The notes beneath the pieces are model-generated. The model did not search any database and was not told the DNA's origin. It saw only the letters and a list, made by a program, of their open reading frames with translations. A stretch of DNA of 64,000 nt from Litsea cubeba (Eukaryota; Streptophyta; Magnoliopsida; Laurales; Lauraceae), in assembly GCA_012931725.1 (NCBI GenBank), contig CM022949.1, forward strand, positions 55,943,852 through 56,007,851, given 5' to 3'. Below, in pieces: positions 36,401-47,696 of this stretch (positions within the stretch are counted from its first letter, which is position 1; each line of letters starts with the position of its first letter). Position numbers and translations under genes: made by a program.

Positions 36401-38328
36401 TTGTTACCAAACTTTACCGAACCACCTTCATAGTGCTGTAACTTGATGAATTTTTCTTTATCACCAGTCATATGACTCGAACAGCCACTATCAAGGACCC
36501 ATGGTGTTGTCTTCTTTTGTGCATTGAAAGCGGTTTGCACAATGAGAGATTTCTTGCCTTTTTCTGCACTTTTCTTTGCCCTCCAAGTTTTGACTAACTT
36601 GGGTTTCTTTTCAACCTGAATTGGTTTAGCAGTAGGCAGCCTACAATCCCTAGCCATGTGTCCAAAATTATGACACTTGTAGCACTCAATATTGTGGCTA
36701 TTTAGGATTGAGAAAGGGTTCCTTCTCACAACTGGGTTGTTTCTCACATAGAATTTACAATCTGCCCTTCTATGTCCATACCTATTGCAATGATAACAAT
36801 GGCCATAAAATTTGTATCTTTTATATGGCTGGTTAGGCTTCATGTCCTTTCTCACTTGAATGGGCTCTTTTCTAGGCAGAGTGGGCTTCACAGAATTGGA
36901 AGGTGTAGTAACTTGCTTTACAAACACCGTCTCTACAGAAGGTGTAACCTTAGAAGATTCTCCATTCTCAAATCCTATTCCAAATCTGAAGTGAGGGGGT
37001 CTTTGAACTTTCAAAATTTCATTCAGCTTCAATGTACCATTGATAGCTTGAAACTCCTTGAGCTTTTGTTTCATTTGCATATTTTCAGTCCTTGCTCCAA
37101 GGATTTCATTCTCAAGTTTCATCACTTCCTCAGTTTTGGTACAGATTTGTATTTCTAGGACATCTACCATTCTTTTATACTCTTCTAATTCAGTTTTCAA
37201 AGCAATAACTGAAATTTCAGATTCATGAAGAAGTTTCAGATTTTTCTTACTTGATCTTCGCTCCTTGCTAAGCTCCTCAAGTGCAGCAATGAGCTCTTCT
37301 TCAAGATTCACTTCAGCCTCCTCTTCGTTTTCCAGCTCTTGCTCATCGTCTTCTTCAATAGTAACCATGAAGAGTGCTTCAGTCGCCTCGACTGATTCAT
37401 CATCGTCCGAAGATTCAGACGTGCTGTCATTATGCTGACTGATGAAGCTCTTTGCTTTGCCCTTCTTTCTGAAATTCTTCTTCCATTTACTCTTATCAAC
37501 ATAAGAGTCATTATCATTGTCTTCTTTCAGCGGGCACTTCGCAGCAAAGTGGCCAACACCGCCACAATTGAAGCATTTAAAGGGTAGCTTCCCTTTATAC
37601 TTGCCATTGCTTCCTTTCTTCAGCCTTCTAATAAATTGAGCCTCAAGCTCATCATCATCAGAATCATGACCAGCAATCTCTTTTGCCTTTTTCTGAACTT
37701 TGAAGGCCGCTTCTCTATCCGATGAAGACGTCTTACCTATGCGCATCTCATAGGCAGTGAGAGAACCATGCAGCTCATCCATTGAAAACTCGTTCAGATC
37801 TTTGGCTTCTTCTATGGCTGAGACTTTAGAATCAAACCGGGGAAGGAGAGATCTTAGAACCTTTTTGACGATGACTGGTTCTTTAATCTCCTCTCCTAGT
37901 CCACGAATGTCATTCGTGACTTCATTCACCCGTTGCATGTAAGAATCAACATTCTCGCTATCCTCCATGCGAAGAGACTCAAATTGGGAGCGATGAGTTT
38001 GCAATTTCGCTTCTTTGATCTTCTCATCTCCTTCATGGATGCTTTTCAGCTTATCCCAGATTTCCTTGGCTGTCTTGCATGCTATAACTTTGATCAGCTC
38101 GCTGTCAACAAGGCCGCTAAAGAGTGCATTCTGCGCCTTAGAGTCGTTGTCTGCTAACTTCTTCGTTGCAGCATCAGTGGGTACAATGGCAGAATTGTAA
38201 CCGACTCTGACAGTCTCCCAGACATCATAGCCAAGAGATTTGATGAAGGCCTGCATTCTAATCTTCCAAAAGGAGTAATTAGAACCATCAAACAACGGTG
38301 CTTTCATATTCGCTGTGCTGGTTGCCAT
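33482..38328 (-). pseudogene. gag-pol of element B, one frameshift
   Basis: The ATG is at 38328; the TAG complement is at 33482-33484. Two long frames (38340-36091 and 36148-33482) overlap, and the switch is a single missing T in GGCGTTTGTG near 36107, inside the integrase zinc domain (LWHKRLGHL region). Allowing for it, the polyprotein would be about 1615 residues. Order: Gag; knuckle CFNCGGVGHFAAKC; coiled coil; knuckles CYHCNRYGHRRADC and CYKCHNFGHMARDC; protease VLDSGCSSHMTGD; integrase (DLCGPM, DRGGEF, ERKNRT); RT FAPVARLEAIR and YVDD; RNase H ADWAGCVDDRKST and a C-terminal TKPLPKEVFEYL. This is the best-preserved complete element here. Confidence 0.93.
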
Positions 38329-38382
38329 GTGATTTGACAAAGATCACCCTTAGCGTGTTAAGCTTATCAAGGGAAACCTTAC

Positions 38383-38394
38383 GCTCTGATACCA
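38383..38394 (-). promoter_or_regulatory. Primer-binding site, element B
   Basis: The minus strand reads TGGTATCAGAGC, two bases inside the 5' LTR. Confidence 0.92.
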
Positions 38395-38396
38395 AT

Positions 38397-39636
38397 TGTT
38401 AGATCTCGTGATCACTGAGAGGGGGGGGGGGTGAATCAGTGATCTCTTTTAAACAGGTCCTTGCTAACAACAATTCAAATCAAACCACACAATTGACACC
38501 AGATTTTACGTGGTTCACCAAAAGGCTACGTCCACGGTTCAATCCCGTCCGAACAACAATCCGGTACAGGTCTGAATCTTATTTAGTCGCACCGACGACA
38601 AAGAGCACCAACCCTTAAATTCAGATAGCACCAACTATCTAGGAAGCACCGACTCCCTTAGGTTTCAGATAGCACCAACTATCTAGGAAGCACCGACTCC
38701 TTTAGGTTTCAGATAGCACCAACTATCTAGGAAGCTACAACTCCCTTTACAATTTGTCTGCACCCACAGACAGGATCACCAAACCCCAAAACACCAAGCA
38801 CCAACTTGATGATTACAGCAAAGAAGATAAACTGATCTACAGCCCTTTCCCCTCTACAATTCTCTCTCTCTCAATCCCTTACAAATAGAAATCTAAAGCA
38901 TAAAAGAGAGACTTATCTTATGAACGAAAATACCATCTTCATGAGGCTTCAAATTCGTCCACACTTGCTGTAGAAAGTTGCTCCACAACAGCAAGACACA
39001 AGCACCTTCTTCTCCAAGCACTCTTCTCTCCAAAACTCTCTCAAACTCTTCTTTCTTTGATGCTTGTTATTGAAAACGAGATTAGGAGTGTTTATATAGG
39101 TTTTAGCAACCCCAAAGAGTGTCCAAAATAGGCTACAATTCGTTTAGAAAGAGTCCCAAACGAATTACCAAAAATTCCTAACTTTTAGCAAAAGACTTCT
39201 AATTCTGCAATACTTGCTGTCTGTGTGTGCTCGGTCGACCGGCTGGGGACCTCGGTCGACAGGGTGAACTGGGCGCCTGACGAACTTTCAAAAAGTTGTA
39301 AGTTGTCAAATTCTGGAACCGAGCTCGTCGACATCCTGGAAGCCTCGGTCGACCGGATGACCTCTGTGTCAAAAAATAACTGTAAGCTCTGATTTTGCAC
39401 TTTCTTCATGCTCGGTCGACCTGCCAGGGAGCTCGGTCGACCGGGTACACTGCACCAGGAAAAACTGATTTTCTTCACTGTTTTCCTTTTTCATTCTTCT
39501 TGAGCTCTATCACTTCCACTCTTTCAACATATGATTGAGACATAGTGTTGACAATAATTCCAATACAATTTGATGCTTGAGACACCAAACACACCAATGC
39601 TTCAAGATTCAACTCAATGCATCTCAAATTCCAACA
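38397..39636 (-). repeat. 5' LTR of element B
   Basis: 1240 bp. The TATA-like CCTATATAAA is at 39091-39100. One of its six GTCGAC sites has lost the preceding G (GAGCTCGTCGAC), and one site is GGTCGAC here but AGTCGAC in the other LTR. Otherwise nearly identical to 31838-33078. Confidence 0.95.
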
Positions 39637-39641
39637 TAGGG

Positions 39642-39920
39642 GAGGAGATTAAAGAGCCGGTCATCGTCAAAAAGGTTCTAAGATCTCTTCTTCCCCGGTT
39701 TGATTCAAAAGTCTCAGCCATCGAAGAAGCCAAAGATCTGAATGCATTTTCCATGGATGAATTACATGGTTCTCTAACTGCCTATGAGATGCGCATAGGA
39801 AAGACGTCTTCATCTGATAAAGAAGCGGCCTTCAAAGTTCAGAAAAAAGGCAAAAGAGACTGCTGGTCATGATGTTGATTCTGATGATGATGAGCTTGAA
39901 GCTCAATTGTTAGAAAGTTG
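39642..39920 (+). pseudogene. gag of element C, segment with two opposing indels
   Basis: Continues gag after element B. An A run is one longer than in D/E (CAGAAAAAAGGC, near 39846), which shifts the frame into a TGA near 39872. A T run one shorter (CAATTGTTAG, near 39908) returns it to frame. Net effect: about 20 codons out of frame with an internal stop. The flanks are otherwise clean. Confidence 0.85.
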
Positions 39921-42900
39921 AAGAAAGGAAGCATTGGCAAGTACAAAGGGAAGCTACCCTTTAAATGCTTCAATTGTGGAGGTATTGGTCACTTTGCTGC
40001 GAAGTGTCCCCTAAAAGAAGACAATGATAATGACTCTTATGCTGAAAAGAGTAAAGGAAAGAGAAATTTCAGAAAAAGGGGCAAAGCTAAAAACTTTCTA
40101 TGTCAACAAGATGACAGCACGTCTGAAACTTCAGACGATGATGAATCAACCGAAGCTCTCTTCATGGTCACTGTTGAAGAAGAAGAAGAGCTAGATCCGG
40201 AAGAGGATGAGGAGGCTGAAGTCAATCTTGAAGAGGAACTCATAGCCGCACTTGAGGAGCTTAGCATGGAACGCAAATCAAGTAAGAAAAATCTGAAACT
40301 TCTCCATGAATCTGAAAGTTCTATTATTTCTTTGAAAACTCAAGTAGAAGAATATAAAAGAATGGTAGAAGTCCTTGAAAACCAAATAAGTATCAAAAAG
40401 GAAGAGGCTATGAAACTTGAAACTGAGATCGCTAGAGCAAAGGCTGAAAATTTGGAAAATAGCAAAAAACTCAAAGCGCTCCAAGCGATTGAAGGGACTA
40501 TGAAACTCAATGAACTACTGAAAGTTCAAAGACCAGCCCACTTCAGATTTGGTCTAGGATTTGAGAAAGGTGAATCCTCTAAGATTGCACCTCCTGAAAA
40601 GAAAAAGTTTGTGAAGCAAGTCACTGCACCTTCTAACTCTATGAAGCCCACCCAACCTAGAAAGGAGTCCATTCCTGTTAGAAAGGTAATGAAGACTAAC
40701 CAGCCACAAAGAAGATACAAATTCTATGGTTATTGCTTTCATTGTAATATGTTTGGACATAAAAGAGCTGATTGCAAATTCTATGTAAGAAACAGTCCAT
40801 TTGTGACTAGGAATCCTTTTTCAATCCTAAGTAGCCACAAAATTGAGTGCTATATGTGTCATAATTATGGACACTTGGCTAGGGATTGTAGGTTGCATAT
40901 TGCTAACAAGTTTCAGGTTGAAAAGAAACCCAAGTTAGTTAAGGCTTGGAGAGCAAAGCAAAGTGCAGAAAGTCTCAAAGAATCTCTCATTGTGCAAACG
41001 GCATTCAATGCACAAAAGAAGACAGCACCATGGGTCCTTGATAGTGGTTGTTCAAGCCATATGACTGGTGATAAAGAGAAATTCATCAAATTACAGCACT
41101 ATGAAGGCGGCTCAGTGAAGTTTGGCAACAATGATGGTGCCAAAATATGCGGAAAAGGTGTTATTCAACTTATGGCAAACAAGATCAGATCTGAAGAAGT
41201 CTTATATGTGTCTGGATTGAGACACAACCTGCTTAGTGTGAGCCAGATCTGTGACAAGGGTCATGAAGTTATCTTCACAAAGAATGGGTTTGCCATCAAG
41301 AAGAGTAGCAACGGCAAAACAGTGGCAACTGGATCAAGAACTGCTGGAAATCTCTATACACTGTCAGATGGAGCTGAAAAGACCTGCTTGATGAGTCGGA
41401 CAGAGGAAAGTTGGTTGTGGCACAAACGCCTTGGGCATCTAAGCTTTGACAACATGTCAAAGATTTGCAATTCAAAGGCTGTGAGAGGCATGTCTAAAGT
41501 TGAAAAGCCTTCCAATCCCATTTGCGACTCTTGCCAAAAGGGAAAGCAAACGAGGGTTATGTTCAAGTCAAAGGAGCATCATTCCAAGAAACCTCTTGAG
41601 CTAGTGCACACTGATCTCTGTGGACCGATGCGAACTCAAAGCACCAATGGAGATAAGTATTTCATGTTATGCATTGATGATTATACTCGTATGACATGGG
41701 TATTGTTTCTTAAGCATAAGCATCAAGCACTTGATCGTTTTAAAGTGTTTAAAGCACAGGTTGAAAATCAATTGGAAAAACGTATCAAGATTTTAAGGTC
41801 TGATCGTGGAGGCGAGTTCACATCTGAAGAGTTCACTAAATATTGTGAACATCATGGCATTCAAAGACAGTACTCAGCCCCTAGAACTCCACAGCAAAAT
41901 GGAGTTGTGGAACGGAAGAATCGCACCGTACAAGAGATGGCTCGTACGATGCTAAGTGAAAGCAAGATGGCCGACAAGTATTGGAAAGAGGCAATTCATA
42001 CGGCTGTATACATTCAAAACCGATGCTTGATCAGGCCACGTGAAGACAAAACTCCCTATGAGCTATGGTTTGGAAGAAAAGCAACAGTCAAGCACTTCAA
42101 AGTCTTCGGCAGCAAGTGTTACATCAAGCGGCTCGAACAAAATCCGGGCAAATTTGAAGAAAGAGCTGACGAAGGTATATTTCTGGGTTACTCCTCTACT
42201 AGCAAGGCATATAGGTGTCTTATCAAAAGAACCAGAAAAATCATAGAAAGTGCTGATGTGAGAATTGATGAAAACCATGAATCCAAGAATGGAACTCATT
42301 ATGACAGTCCCGTTTATGAGGACTCGAGTGAGATTGATGATGAGATGGCTGAATCTAATGATTCTGAGAAATCAAAGGATGACTCAGAAGATACTTCACC
42401 TAAGAAGCACAGCACTTGGGTAGAGCAACACCCTAAGGATCAAATCATTGGAGATCCTAAGGCAGGCGTTCAAACTAGACAAAGTGTAGTTAGCAATTAC
42501 TCACTTGTGTCCACCATTGAACCCAAGACTGTGGCTGAAGCCAGTCTCGATGATAGTTGGTTGAAAGCTATGCATGAGGAGTTGGAGCAAATTGAGAAGA
42601 ACTCCACATGGGAACTTGTTCCTAGACCTACTGATAAGAATGTTATTGGTACTAAATGGGTCTTTCGGAATAAGCTGAATGAAGATGGTCAAGTCATTAG
42701 AAACAAAGCAAGGTTGGTTTGTAAAGGCTATGCTCAAGTTGAAGGCATAGATTTTGAAGAGACCTTTGCACCGGTGGCTCGTCTGGAAGCTATACGAATG
42801 TTTCTTGCATTGGCAGCATACAAAACCTTCAAGGTATTTCAGATGGACGTAAAGTCAGCTTTCTTGAATGGTTTACTTGAAGAAGAAGTCTACATTGAGC

Positions 42901-44054
42901 AACCTGATGGTTTTCTCATCAGCAAAAATACAGATCTAGTGTGCAAGTTGAAAAAGGCTCTTTATGGACTGAAACAAGCGCCAAGGGCATGGTATGCAAG
43001 GCTGGATCTCTATCTCCGCAAGATCGGTTTTGGAAAAGGACTTGTTGATAGCAATCTATATGTCAAAACTGAGTTAAGCAAACAGCTGGTTGTCATTGTT
43101 TATGTTGATGACATAATCTTTGGAGGCAATGATGAGGAGATGTGCAGGAATTTTGCAGAAGAGATGAAGAAAGAATTTGAGATGTCGATGCTTGGAGAAC
43201 TTAAGTTCTTTCTTGGTTTACAAGTTCAGCAGCTGAAACATGGTATCTTCATATCACAGATGAAATACATCAAGGAAATGCTGAAGCGATTCAATATGGA
43301 AGACAGCAAGCCAGTGAGCACACCAATGACAACGAACACGAAGCTTAGCAAAGATGATAAGGCCTCGTCCGTTGATCATACCACCTATCGCTCTATGATA
43401 GGAAGCTTGCTCTACTTGACTGCTACAAGACCAGATCTTCTACAAGCAGTATGTATGGTTGCACGTTTTCAAGCAGCACCAACTGAAACGCACCTTACAG
43501 CAGTGAAACGAATCTTTCGATATCTGAAAGGTACTATGGAGCTTGGTATCTGGTATCCCAAAGGCAAATCCTTCACTCTTGTTGCATATTCTGATGCCGA
43601 TTGGGCTGGATGCGTAGATGATCGCAAGAGTACTAGCGGCGGCGCATTTTATCTTGGAGAAAGATTAGTTGCTTGGCATAGTAAGAAGCAAGACTCAGTA
43701 TCCCTTTCGACAGCGGAAGCGGAATATATTGCAGCGGCAACTTGTTGTACGCAAGTTTTATGGATGCGGCAAATGCTCTCTGATCTAGGAGTTCCTACAA
43801 CGGATCCTACGCCGATCCTATGTGACAACACGAGTGCAATTCATATATCTAAGAATCCTGTTCAGCACTCTCGAACAAAGCATGTAGCAATTCGTTATCA
43901 TTTTCTTAAAGATAAAGTTGCTGATGGAGAGGTCAAGTTGGAATATGTTCCAACAACTGAGCAAGTGGCTGATATTTTCACGAAACCTCTGCCAAAGGAA
44001 GTCTTCGAGTATCTCCGGAAAAAGTTAGGAGTTACTCACTCTCCTAAACCGTAG
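39918..44054 (+). CDS. Gag-Pol polyprotein of element C, long intact part
   Basis: 1378 codons are open without a stop; the true start is upstream in the damaged gag, so this is a C-terminal part. Approximate residues: CCHC knuckle 17-30 (CFNCGGIGHFAAKC); acidic coiled coil about 70-200; knuckles 273-286 and 311-324; protease DSG at 375-377; integrase HHCC about 500-545 and DDE core (DLCGPM, DRGGEF, ERKNRT); RT with FAPVARLEA near 949 and YVDD at 1062-1065; RNase H ADWAGCVDDRKST near 1225; end LGVTHSPKP. The proteins process the transcript and insert the cDNA. It is nearly the D/E sequence with far fewer lesions. Confidence 0.93.
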   Translation: MKKGSIGKYKGKLPFKCFNCGGIGHFAAKCPLKEDNDNDSYAEKSKGKRNFRKRGKAKNFLCQQDDSTSETSDDDESTEALFMVTVEEEEELDPEEDEEAEVNLEEELIAALEELSMERKSSKKNLKLLHESESSIISLKTQVEEYKRMVEVLENQISIKKEEAMKLETEIARAKAENLENSKKLKALQAIEGTMKLNELLKVQRPAHFRFGLGFEKGESSKIAPPEKKKFVKQVTAPSNSMKPTQPRKESIPVRKVMKTNQPQRRYKFYGYCFHCNMFGHKRADCKFYVRNSPFVTRNPFSILSSHKIECYMCHNYGHLARDCRLHIANKFQVEKKPKLVKAWRAKQSAESLKESLIVQTAFNAQKKTAPWVLDSGCSSHMTGDKEKFIKLQHYEGGSVKFGNNDGAKICGKGVIQLMANKIRSEEVLYVSGLRHNLLSVSQICDKGHEVIFTKNGFAIKKSSNGKTVATGSRTAGNLYTLSDGAEKTCLMSRTEESWLWHKRLGHLSFDNMSKICNSKAVRGMSKVEKPSNPICDSCQKGKQTRVMFKSKEHHSKKPLELVHTDLCGPMRTQSTNGDKYFMLCIDDYTRMTWVLFLKHKHQALDRFKVFKAQVENQLEKRIKILRSDRGGEFTSEEFTKYCEHHGIQRQYSAPRTPQQNGVVERKNRTVQEMARTMLSESKMADKYWKEAIHTAVYIQNRCLIRPREDKTPYELWFGRKATVKHFKVFGSKCYIKRLEQNPGKFEERADEGIFLGYSSTSKAYRCLIKRTRKIIESADVRIDENHESKNGTHYDSPVYEDSSEIDDEMAESNDSEKSKDDSEDTSPKKHSTWVEQHPKDQIIGDPKAGVQTRQSVVSNYSLVSTIEPKTVAEASLDDSWLKAMHEELEQIEKNSTWELVPRPTDKNVIGTKWVFRNKLNEDGQVIRNKARLVCKGYAQVEGIDFEETFAPVARLEAIRMFLALAAYKTFKVFQMDVKSAFLNGLLEEEVYIEQPDGFLISKNTDLVCKLKKALYGLKQAPRAWYARLDLYLRKIGFGKGLVDSNLYVKTELSKQLVVIVYVDDIIFGGNDEEMCRNFAEEMKKEFEMSMLGELKFFLGLQVQQLKHGIFISQMKYIKEMLKRFNMEDSKPVSTPMTTNTKLSKDDKASSVDHTTYRSMIGSLLYLTATRPDLLQAVCMVARFQAAPTETHLTAVKRIFRYLKGTMELGIWYPKGKSFTLVAYSDADWAGCVDDRKSTSGGAFYLGERLVAWHSKKQDSVSLSTAEAEYIAAATCCTQVLWMRQMLSDLGVPTTDPTPILCDNTSAIHISKNPVQHSRTKHVAIRYHFLKDKVADGEVKLEYVPTTEQVADIFTKPLPKEVFEYLRKKLGVTHSPKP

Positions 44055-44314
44055 GAGTTGTGCTTGAAAGGGGGAGCAATGCATTCATTGAATATCCTAT
44101 TCGCTCCTCGGTTTGGTCCCTTTGGACTTGTTGTCAAAGGGGGAGAGATGTTATGCTATGATAGCAAGGAGAGATGTTATGCTATGATAGCAAGTAGAGA
44201 TGTTATGCTATGAAAGCTAGGGGGAGATTGTTGAAAAAGTTTTGAAAAGAACTTGGAAGAGCTGCAAGCTGAAGTTGAAAGTATTGAAGTTCCAATAGTG
44301 TTGCCAACAATTCC
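44055..44314 (+). other. 3' untranslated region of element C with PPT-like ladder
   Basis: No envelope-like frame. GGGGGAG motifs occur near 44069, 44138 and 44220 before the functional PPT at 44315. Three copies of AGAGATGTTATGCTATGA lie at about 44144-44215; D and E have two. Confidence 0.8.
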
Positions 44315-44326
44315 AAAGGGGGAGAT
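44315..44326 (+). promoter_or_regulatory. Polypurine tract, element C
   Basis: AAAGGGGGAGAT directly before the 3' LTR start TGTTGGAATT. Confidence 0.9.
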
Positions 44327-45501
44327 TGTTGGAATTTGAGATGACTTGAGAAGTCTTTTGATGAATTGAAGAAGTTAGCATCTCAAGTATTGATTTGAGT
44401 TGGAATTCTTGTCAACACATTGTCACAAACATGATGATAATAAGCTGGTGTTGATAGAGCTTGAAAAGGAGAAACAGAATTGAAACAGTCTGGAATTAAG
44501 AATTCCTGATGCAGTGCACGCGGTCGACCGGGCTCTTCATGCGGTCGACCGAGAAAGAAGAAACCTGCAAAAAGGCACCTCTCAGTTATTTTCGTGACAC
44601 AGTGTGTCTTCGGTCGACCGAGCCCTCAGGATGTCGACCGAGCTCGATAAGTGACTATTTCCAGTCAGTGTATGATGTCGACCGAGCACAGTATGATGTC
44701 GACCGAGCACGGGAACCAGAGTTGCGCAGAATTAGAAGTTGAGCACGAAAATTCAGCACAGTTATCTATTTCGTTTGGGAATCTTTCTAAACGAATTGTA
44801 GCCCGTTTTGAATACAATTAAGGGTTATTAAAACCTATATAAAGGCATGCTTGGGTCGTTCATAAACACATCAGAAGAGAAGAGAAAAGAGAGAAGAGAA
44901 AAGAGAGAAGAGAAGAGAGAAGAGTGTGCTGTGTGCTGGTGCTGTTGCTGTGTGCTGTTGTGCTGCATCTTTCTACAGCAATTATGGACGGGATTGTGCT
45001 CTAGAAGATGGTGTTTCGTCCATGAGTTAAGTGTCTCTCTGTTTATGCTTTAATTTCAATTTGTAAGGGATTGAGAGAGAGAGAATTGTAGAGGGGAAGG
45101 GCTGTAGACAGAATTAATCTTCTACTCTGTTCTTACATCAAGTTGGTGCTTGGTGTTTGGGGTTTGGTGATCCTATCTGTTGGTGCAGATAAATTGTAAA
45201 GGGAGTCGGTGCTTCCTAGATAGTTGGTGCTATCTGAAACTCAAGGGAGTAGGTGCTTCCTAGATAGTTGGTGCTATCTGAAACTAAGGGTTGGTGCTCT
45301 TTGTCGTTGGTGCGACTAAATAAGATTCAGATCTGTCCCGGATTGGTGTTCGGACAGTCTTTGAACCGTGGACGTAGCCTTTCGGTGAACCACGTTAAAT
45401 CTGGTGTCATAGTGTGATTTGACTTGTTTTGTTGTTGAATTGGACCTGTTTTTAGAAATCACTGATTCACCCCCCCCTCTCAGTGATCGTGGTATCCAAC
45501 A
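44327..45501 (+). repeat. 3' LTR of element C
   Basis: 1175 bp. Nearly identical to 30169-31336; the extra 7 bp lie in the GAGAA-rich tract near 44880-44921. Same three GTCGAC pairs. Confidence 0.96.
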
Positions 45502-45506
45502 AGGTA

Positions 45507-46825
45507 TACATTTTTTAAGTTGCAGTTATATATATATATATTTCTGAGTTGCTCTTTAGCTAGATGAATTATAGAGGCTGTGTGCCCATTTCAGTATGAT
45601 GTTTGGAGCAGATTCTCGATTTGGCATACTCTGAGTTAGGATGACCTTAAATCTCATAGACTGGAAGATCTTCCAATTATTAGACTACAAATGGACAATT
45701 AAGAAGAGGAAGTATCAGTTATCCTGAAAATGATCAAAGTATGACATGGATCTTATGACATATGAGATTATTTTGGGTTATCCAGTCAATGGTTGGTTCC
45801 AAGATTCAATGGTCTGGACCACTGTTGGTCTCATCCATACTGGAATTGTCACCTGAGCAATTTATGCTTGCTTATATGCACTAACCTATAAAAGCTCAAC
45901 TAATTATTTTGGTAGAAATTTTCAGATTGGTTCATCTTGTTCTATTTCTTGGGCTCTGCAGAACCCTCCTTCTATTCCAACATTGGTTGTTGTCAAATTT
46001 GCTAGTTGGTTGAGGCGTTCTTCTTTTATCATTGATTGGCACAATTTTGGATATACTCTGTTGGGGCTGTCTCTTGGGAGAAGTAATATTTTAGTGAAGA
46101 AGACCTACTATTGGTATATCTAGTTTTGAGCTCAGAATCTCTTCCATTTTTTTAGCAACCATTGTTGTTAGTGATCACAAATTCGTGATTGTGTCAGCTT
46201 TGGTAATGTTGGTAATCAATCAACTCAACCTGTTTCATGTCTGTTCTGATTTTTTTAGAGTTATGAATGTCCTTCATAGTTCTTTTCACACTTTTTGCAG
46301 GAAGAGATGGTAGTGCTGTGAGCCACACAGAGGAGTCGTATGATAGTAATACTCTCTTTTCCTCCAAGATTGGCGATGAGATTTTCTTATAGCCGAACAG
46401 GCCTGCCCTTGTTGTTAGTAGTACTAGCTGGTGAGTTTTAGCTGATGCTTGGGTTTCCTTTCATGAACATGAATTTAATGTTGAGACTACAAACTAAAAC
46501 CTTTTTTTTTCTTCTAAATTTCTACCTGCAAGCATGTCTTCGCTGTAGGGACATCCGCTCCCATAGGGAGTACCAGCGTTCGAGCTGTTCTCAACACATT
46601 TGAAGTCAGTTGTACCTGGAACTGTTATGGCCAAACAAAACTTCTTTTTTTCTTTCTTCTGAGTTTTCTTGTTATGTTTTTGTGCTTGGTACTATGCTAT
46701 TAGTTTAGTTGGGAAAAAAATTCTGAGCTTTCTTGTTATGTTCTTTTGTATAGTAGTATCCTTTTCTTTTGGTTCCATGTTCACTGTGGGAAACGACATA
46801 AGACATTTATTTAAAGGGGCTTTGG
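45507..46825. other. Gene-free sequence right of element C
   Basis: Continues the sequence left of 30164. It includes an (AT)n tract near 45529-45541. A possible exon after TTTTTGCAG at about 46302 encodes a short Ser-rich peptide I cannot identify. Confidence 0.4.
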
Positions 46826-47240
46826 TCCTCCAACATACTACTTATTCGAGGAGATTGATTGCTGATCAATAATTTATTTGGATGGTTAAGTGTATACTAC
46901 TCTCCAAATGGTTTCTTCATCTATTGCCAAAGTGAATAGTGGACTGAAAAGGGGGAAAGGTGTATGGAAGGCAGTCAGTTGATATTTCAAATTTTGATAA
47001 CATCAAACAAATTAAAAGGAAATTTTTTTATCAATGCTTCATTTTACATATGTTGAGTGATCATCCACCATATTACTTATTTTTTGAGGAGATTTCTTGT
47101 TGATCAATAATTTATTTGGATGGTTAAATTGTCTAGTCCTTTGCAAATGGTTTCTTCATTTCGTGGATAACTGAATAGTGGATCGACAACTGATATTCCA
47201 AATTTGTAGTTCACATTAAAATGAATTAAAGCAAGGAAAC
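46826..47240. repeat. Diverged tandem duplication, period about 238 bp
   Basis: GATCAATAATTTATTTGGAT occurs at 46864 and 47102, with flanks of ACTTATT...GAGGAGATT, AAATGGTTTCTTCAT and GAATAGTGGA in the same order in both units. Confidence 0.8.
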
Positions 47241-47696
47241 CTTTTTCTGACTGCTCAAAGGCTGTTAGTATGGTTATTGGAGGGGTACAAAAGATGGGAT
47301 ATTTGGATGTTCATTGCCCGAACCTGAGGAAGGACATCAATAATGGGAGGCTACAAGTTTGATAATTATGGCATGCCTATTGAACTTGGATCCAAAGATT
47401 AGTGATGGCTTGGTGTTTAGTAGATCCTTTTAGGAGGCCTCAATGACCATAGATGAATGATAAACCTAATCCAAATTATAGAGCTATGCACAATCATACC
47501 CAAACAAACAAAATGTTGAATTGAATCATAGCAGTCTTTATTGTGTGGTTACTTATTTTTGTAATTGTTGTTTTATTTTCCAATTATTTCTTCCATTGAT
47601 AAAAAGAATAAAGAAAAACAGGAGGAATTCTCTTCTACCATTTTGTCTAGTTTGTCTTCGTGTTTGTTGTGTTTGAAATTGCGTGTGCAGGGGGCT
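47241..47696. other. Gene-free AT-rich sequence
   Basis: Nothing recognisable. Confidence 0.4.

Larger units (their letters stand above)
31838..39636 (-). mobile_element. Copia element B, nested in the gag of C, nearly intact
   Basis: TSD taggg is at 31833-31837 and 39637-39641. Length is 7799 bp. LTRs (1241 and 1240 bp) differ by about three positions by eye. All parts are present on the minus strand: LTR, PBS, one gag-pol frame, PPT, LTR. Only one frame lesion is seen. It belongs to a separate subfamily, with U3 beginning TGTTGGAATTTGAGATGCAT. Confidence 0.96.
30169..45501 (+). mobile_element. Copia element C, split by nested element B
   Basis: TSD aggta is at 30164-30168 and 45502-45506. 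LTRs are 30169-31336 and 44327-45501. By eye they differ by one 7-bp difference in a GAGAA-rich tract and one substitution (CTCTTAGTG versus CTCTCAGTG), so insertion was recent. The element without B is about 7.5 kb. The interior matches D/E; the U3 matches A/F. Confidence 0.96.

Noticed and set aside
44055..44326. Envelope-like ORF after pol, as in some SIRE elements
   Set aside because: Only about 270 bp separate the pol stop and the LTR in C, about 300 bp in D and E, and about 400 bp in B, with no long frame.
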